A stretch of DNA of 7,644 bases from Lachnospiraceae bacterium (lineage in GTDB: Bacteria; Bacillota; Clostridia; Lachnospirales; Lachnospiraceae): positions 1 through 7,644 of the forward strand of contig JAFUXY010000120.1 of the NCBI GenBank assembly GCA_017477005.1. The letters run 5' to 3'. The position numbers were made by a program, and so were the translations under genes. The notes beneath the pieces were generated by a model. The model was not told the DNA's origin, searched no databases, and saw nothing but the letters and a program-made list of their open reading frames with translations. Shown here one piece after another: positions 5,601-7,644 of the stretch. Position 1 is the stretch's first letter. The number at the start of each line of letters is the position of its first letter.

Positions 5601-7073
5601 TCATCCTTCAATATTTTGAAAATACCGATAAAACGCATGGCACATCAGAGGATGTGTAAACGTGAATGAAAGTTTTGGATCCTCCGTGCGTTTGACAACT
5701 ACCTGCTTTGCGTCGACGCTCACAAAGGTATTTTCGAATGGGATATCTCCGGTGGCAAGCGACGGATCCGTGTCGATGGCGACCAAGGGTCTGGCTTCCT
5801 TGAGTATCCCGTCGAGCATCGCTTTGTAATCGGCGATGGTCGCTTTGTCCTTGTGGTAGCGGTAATGGCAGCGAGCTTCCTCCGTTCTCGAACAAAATCC
5901 TTCGATACAGGCCTGTCCAGGTCGGATGAAAAACGTATGTGAAAAACGCTCCCCGGCCGTGCGGTCGCTATAGAACGAGCGAACCTGGCCGGACAGATAC
6001 AGGGGCATCCAAAAACCGATCGCCTCGAAAAGCTCCGGAATCGGGCGGTCGATATTGTGCAGAATCGTAATGCGCACACCGTTCTGTATGCATTTCGTCA
6101 GCAGCCCAACCAGAGATTTCGCGTAGTCTCCCCCCATCCAATCCGTTCCCTGATCAGAGTACAGCAGCAGATCGGTCTCTTTGTTTTGGATCGCCTCGGA
6201 AAGAAAACGAGTCACAAGACGACAGAGTCCTTCTGTGCCGCGGGTCTCTGGTTCTTCTAGCGCTGGCGCGGGCAGGGTCATCTGGATCGAATAGTCTTCC
6301 TCGGAGAGAGCGCTATTTCCCGGTGCGCTGGCGGGTTCGACAAAATCGGCTGCTTTTGACGCAATGGGAGGGCGCTCTGGAATGTCAGAGATCAACACGG
6401 AAAGCAGGTGATCCACCGCCAGCTCCTCGTTTTTCGAGGAAAACATCAAAAGCCACTGCTGCAGTACTTTGATGCCGTCGGTGTCCTCCAAGACCGCCTC
6501 CGGAATCTGCGTATGCTGCGACAAAAAAGGGAGAAGATCCTTTTGTTTGGCTTCATCGATCAGCGTATAGCAAATGCTGGCAAGGTATTTGGAGTGGTAA
6601 CGGGGCATACGCTCGCCCCGACGGAGACGGCTGACATACGAAACATCGATGCCGGTCTTGTCCGAAAGCTCGCCGTTTGAAATATCGATCAAGTCCAATA
6701 CGGCGTTGAAGCGTTCGCCAAAGGCGGCAAAGGCAGTTTCCTGTTCTATACTGGATTTGCGCTTTGCCAGGATCTTTTGCGGTAATACGATATCGTCGTA
6801 GAGCCACAAAAGCAGACGATCCTTCAAGAGATCATCGGAACAATTTTCCGTCGCTCCACAGAGATGGCAGAGAACCGAACGTTTTTCGTCGTCCTGCACA
6901 ATGCCGAAGATAGCGCTAATGAGCTTTTTCATCGTAGGACTGGTGGGCTTTGGAACCCGGGTGCCGCGGCGGACGCGGCTGAAATTGGAAGGCGAGCAGC
7001 CGATGGAACGCGCCACATCGGTGCTGCTGACATCTAAGGTATCAAACAAAGTGGAAATTTTCTCTGAAAGCAT
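5601..7073 (-). CDS. Transcriptional regulator with two Cro/C1-type HTH segments and a possible degenerate PLD-like C-terminal domain
   Basis: A DNA-binding protein of unknown target, 490 aa. Residues about 5-56 form one XRE-like HTH (DVARSIGCSPSNFSRVRRG, then VP) and about 120-172 a second (ELSDKTGIDVSYVSRLRRG, then MP). The two are offset by 116 residues, and each is followed by a similar helical stretch ending near a Trp (W90, W207), so the N-terminal half is a tandem duplication. A linker of low complexity (about 230-280) leads to a C-terminal domain at about 283-490. Its pattern (LLLYSDQGTDWM, GVRITILHNIDR, WMPLYLSG, then SHTFFIRPGQACIEGF) recalls a phospholipase-D-like fold as in TrmB-type regulators. 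The HxK motif is not kept: H379 is followed by T-F, so no catalysis is expected. I recall similar uncharacterised regulators in Clostridia. ATG at 7073 has AGGGG 5 nt upstream. It lies downstream of trxB on the same strand. Confidence 0.85.
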   Translation of the reverse strand: MLSEKISTLFDTLDVSSTDVARSIGCSPSNFSRVRRGTRVPKPTSPTMKKLISAIFGIVQDDEKRSVLCHLCGATENCSDDLLKDRLLLWLYDDIVLPQKILAKRKSSIEQETAFAAFGERFNAVLDLIDISNGELSDKTGIDVSYVSRLRRGERMPRYHSKYLASICYTLIDEAKQKDLLPFLSQHTQIPEAVLEDTDGIKVLQQWLLMFSSKNEELAVDHLLSVLISDIPERPPIASKAADFVEPASAPGNSALSEEDYSIQMTLPAPALEEPETRGTEGLCRLVTRFLSEAIQNKETDLLLYSDQGTDWMGGDYAKSLVGLLTKCIQNGVRITILHNIDRPIPELFEAIGFWMPLYLSGQVRSFYSDRTAGERFSHTFFIRPGQACIEGFCSRTEEARCHYRYHKDKATIADYKAMLDGILKEARPLVAIDTDPSLATGDIPFENTFVSVDAKQVVVKRTEDPKLSFTFTHPLMCHAFYRYFQNIEG

Positions 7074-7119
7074 AAAAGCCCCTGTTCTAATGTATGGAAA
7101 ACCGATTAAATATTCACAT

Positions 7120-7147
7120 AAAATACAATTGTTTACAGGTTGAACAA
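7120..7147 (-). promoter_or_regulatory. Possible weak promoter of the HTH regulator gene
   Basis: Read on the - strand, TTGTTC (7142-7147) and TATTTT (7120-7125) are 16 nt apart, a modest match to -35 and -10 boxes. They lie in the AT-rich 118-nt gap between trxB and the regulator gene. That gap shows no clear hairpin terminator after trxB, so co-transcription from trxB is an alternative. Confidence 0.3.
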
Positions 7148-7191
7148 CAAATCAAACCTTCATTAAACAAAAAACACCTAAAATCAAATCT

Positions 7192-7644
7192 TTATTGAAT
7201 TAAATACTTTTCAATAGAAGTCACGGCGTTGGCGCCGTCGGCCACCGCTGTCACCACCTGCCGCAGAGGTTTGGTACGCACATCTCCGGCTGCGAAAATC
7301 CCTGGGATCGAGGTCGTACAGGTCTCATCGGCGACGATGTATCCGGCTTCATTTCGTTCCGGGAGTCCCTTGATGCCGTCTAAGTTGGCGTGGATGCCCA
7401 CCGCCAAAAATACGCCATTGACAGCGAGGGTGGATTCTTCCTTGGTGCGGACATTTTGAAGCCGCAGCGATTCGACGGCGTCCTGTCCAACGACCTCCTG
7501 CACGATCGTATCGTAGAGCGGTTCAATATTGTCGATCGAGAGCGCCTGCTCCTGCAAAATCTTCGCCCCGCGAAATTCATCCCGGCGGTGGATCAGATAG
7601 ACCTTTGCCGCAAAGCGGGACAGATAGATCGCGTCCTCCAAGGC
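7192..7644 (-). CDS. trxB: Thioredoxin reductase, C-terminal half (partial, runs off the right edge)
   Basis: Flavoenzyme that uses NADPH to reduce thioredoxin in the cytoplasm. The 150 visible residues cover the end of the NADPH domain and the return into the FAD domain. The signature HRRDEFR, at visible residues 19-25, binds the 2'-phosphate of NADPH. VFLAVGIHAN is at 78-87, and the FAD-binding GIFAAGDVR followed by RQVVTAVADGANA is at 115-136. All are typical of TrxB and agree with a family length of about 305-310 aa. The gene has no start in the window: the TTG at 7639-7641 is an internal Leu codon, since the frame is open to 7644. The redox CxxC and the GGGDSA NADPH loop lie outside. The stop TAA is at 7192-7194, 118 nt before the HTH regulator gene on the same strand. 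Related low-molecular-weight flavoproteins are less likely because of the HRRDEFR motif. Confidence 0.93.
   Translation of the reverse strand, partial: ALEDAIYLSRFAAKVYLIHRRDEFRGAKILQEQALSIDNIEPLYDTIVQEVVGQDAVESLRLQNVRTKEESTLAVNGVFLAVGIHANLDGIKGLPERNEAGYIVADETCTTSIPGIFAAGDVRTKPLRQVVTAVADGANAVTSIEKYLIQ

Noticed and set aside
5937..5939. Active phospholipase D motif in the HTH regulator
   Set aside because: His379 is followed by T-F-F-I rather than x-K-x4-D, so the HKD catalytic motif is not present.
7639..7641. TTG as start codon of the thioredoxin reductase frame
   Set aside because: The frame is open to the window edge and the motifs are those of the second half of TrxB, so this is an internal leucine.

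Overview
The window looks like chromosome of a moderately GC-rich Firmicute, most likely class Clostridia and perhaps a Lachnospiraceae relative. The basis is gene content and style: an ftsE-ftsX pair followed by a CwlO/PcsB-type hydrolase and an S41 protease, strong AGGAG-type ribosome binding sites, AT-rich intergenic gaps between GC-richer genes, and a large HTH regulator of a kind I recall from clostridial genomes. The assignment to family is inference.

Left part (1-3936, + strand): a cell-envelope cluster. It holds the last codons of ftsE, all of ftsX, a secreted coiled-coil protein with a catalytically intact-looking LytM/M23 peptidase domain, and a membrane-anchored S41 C-terminal processing protease with PDZ domain. 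FtsEX is known to control peptidoglycan hydrolases across the membrane (EnvC, PcsB and CwlO in model bacteria), so the M23 protein is probably its output. The S41 protease could process or turn over envelope proteins, possibly including that hydrolase.

Middle part (3937-5600, + strand): an AT-rich promoter region with an extended -10 box, then two overlapping genes I cannot assign to a known function. The first encodes a very hydrophilic, charged, probably coiled-coil protein (365 aa from the preferred start) with a Pro/Gly-rich centre and a possible SHOCT-like helix pair. The second encodes a 122-aa Ala/Ser-rich protein. A strong bidirectional terminator closes this unit. It is the least explained part of the window.

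Right part (5601-7644, - strand): a 490-aa regulator with two Cro/C1-type HTH segments in a tandem duplication, followed by a C-terminal domain that may be a degenerate phospholipase-D-like fold. Upstream of it on the same strand is the C-terminal half of thioredoxin reductase (trxB), which runs off the window.

No tRNA, rRNA, CRISPR array, insertion sequence or attachment site was seen. No gene-free stretch exceeds about 130 bases.
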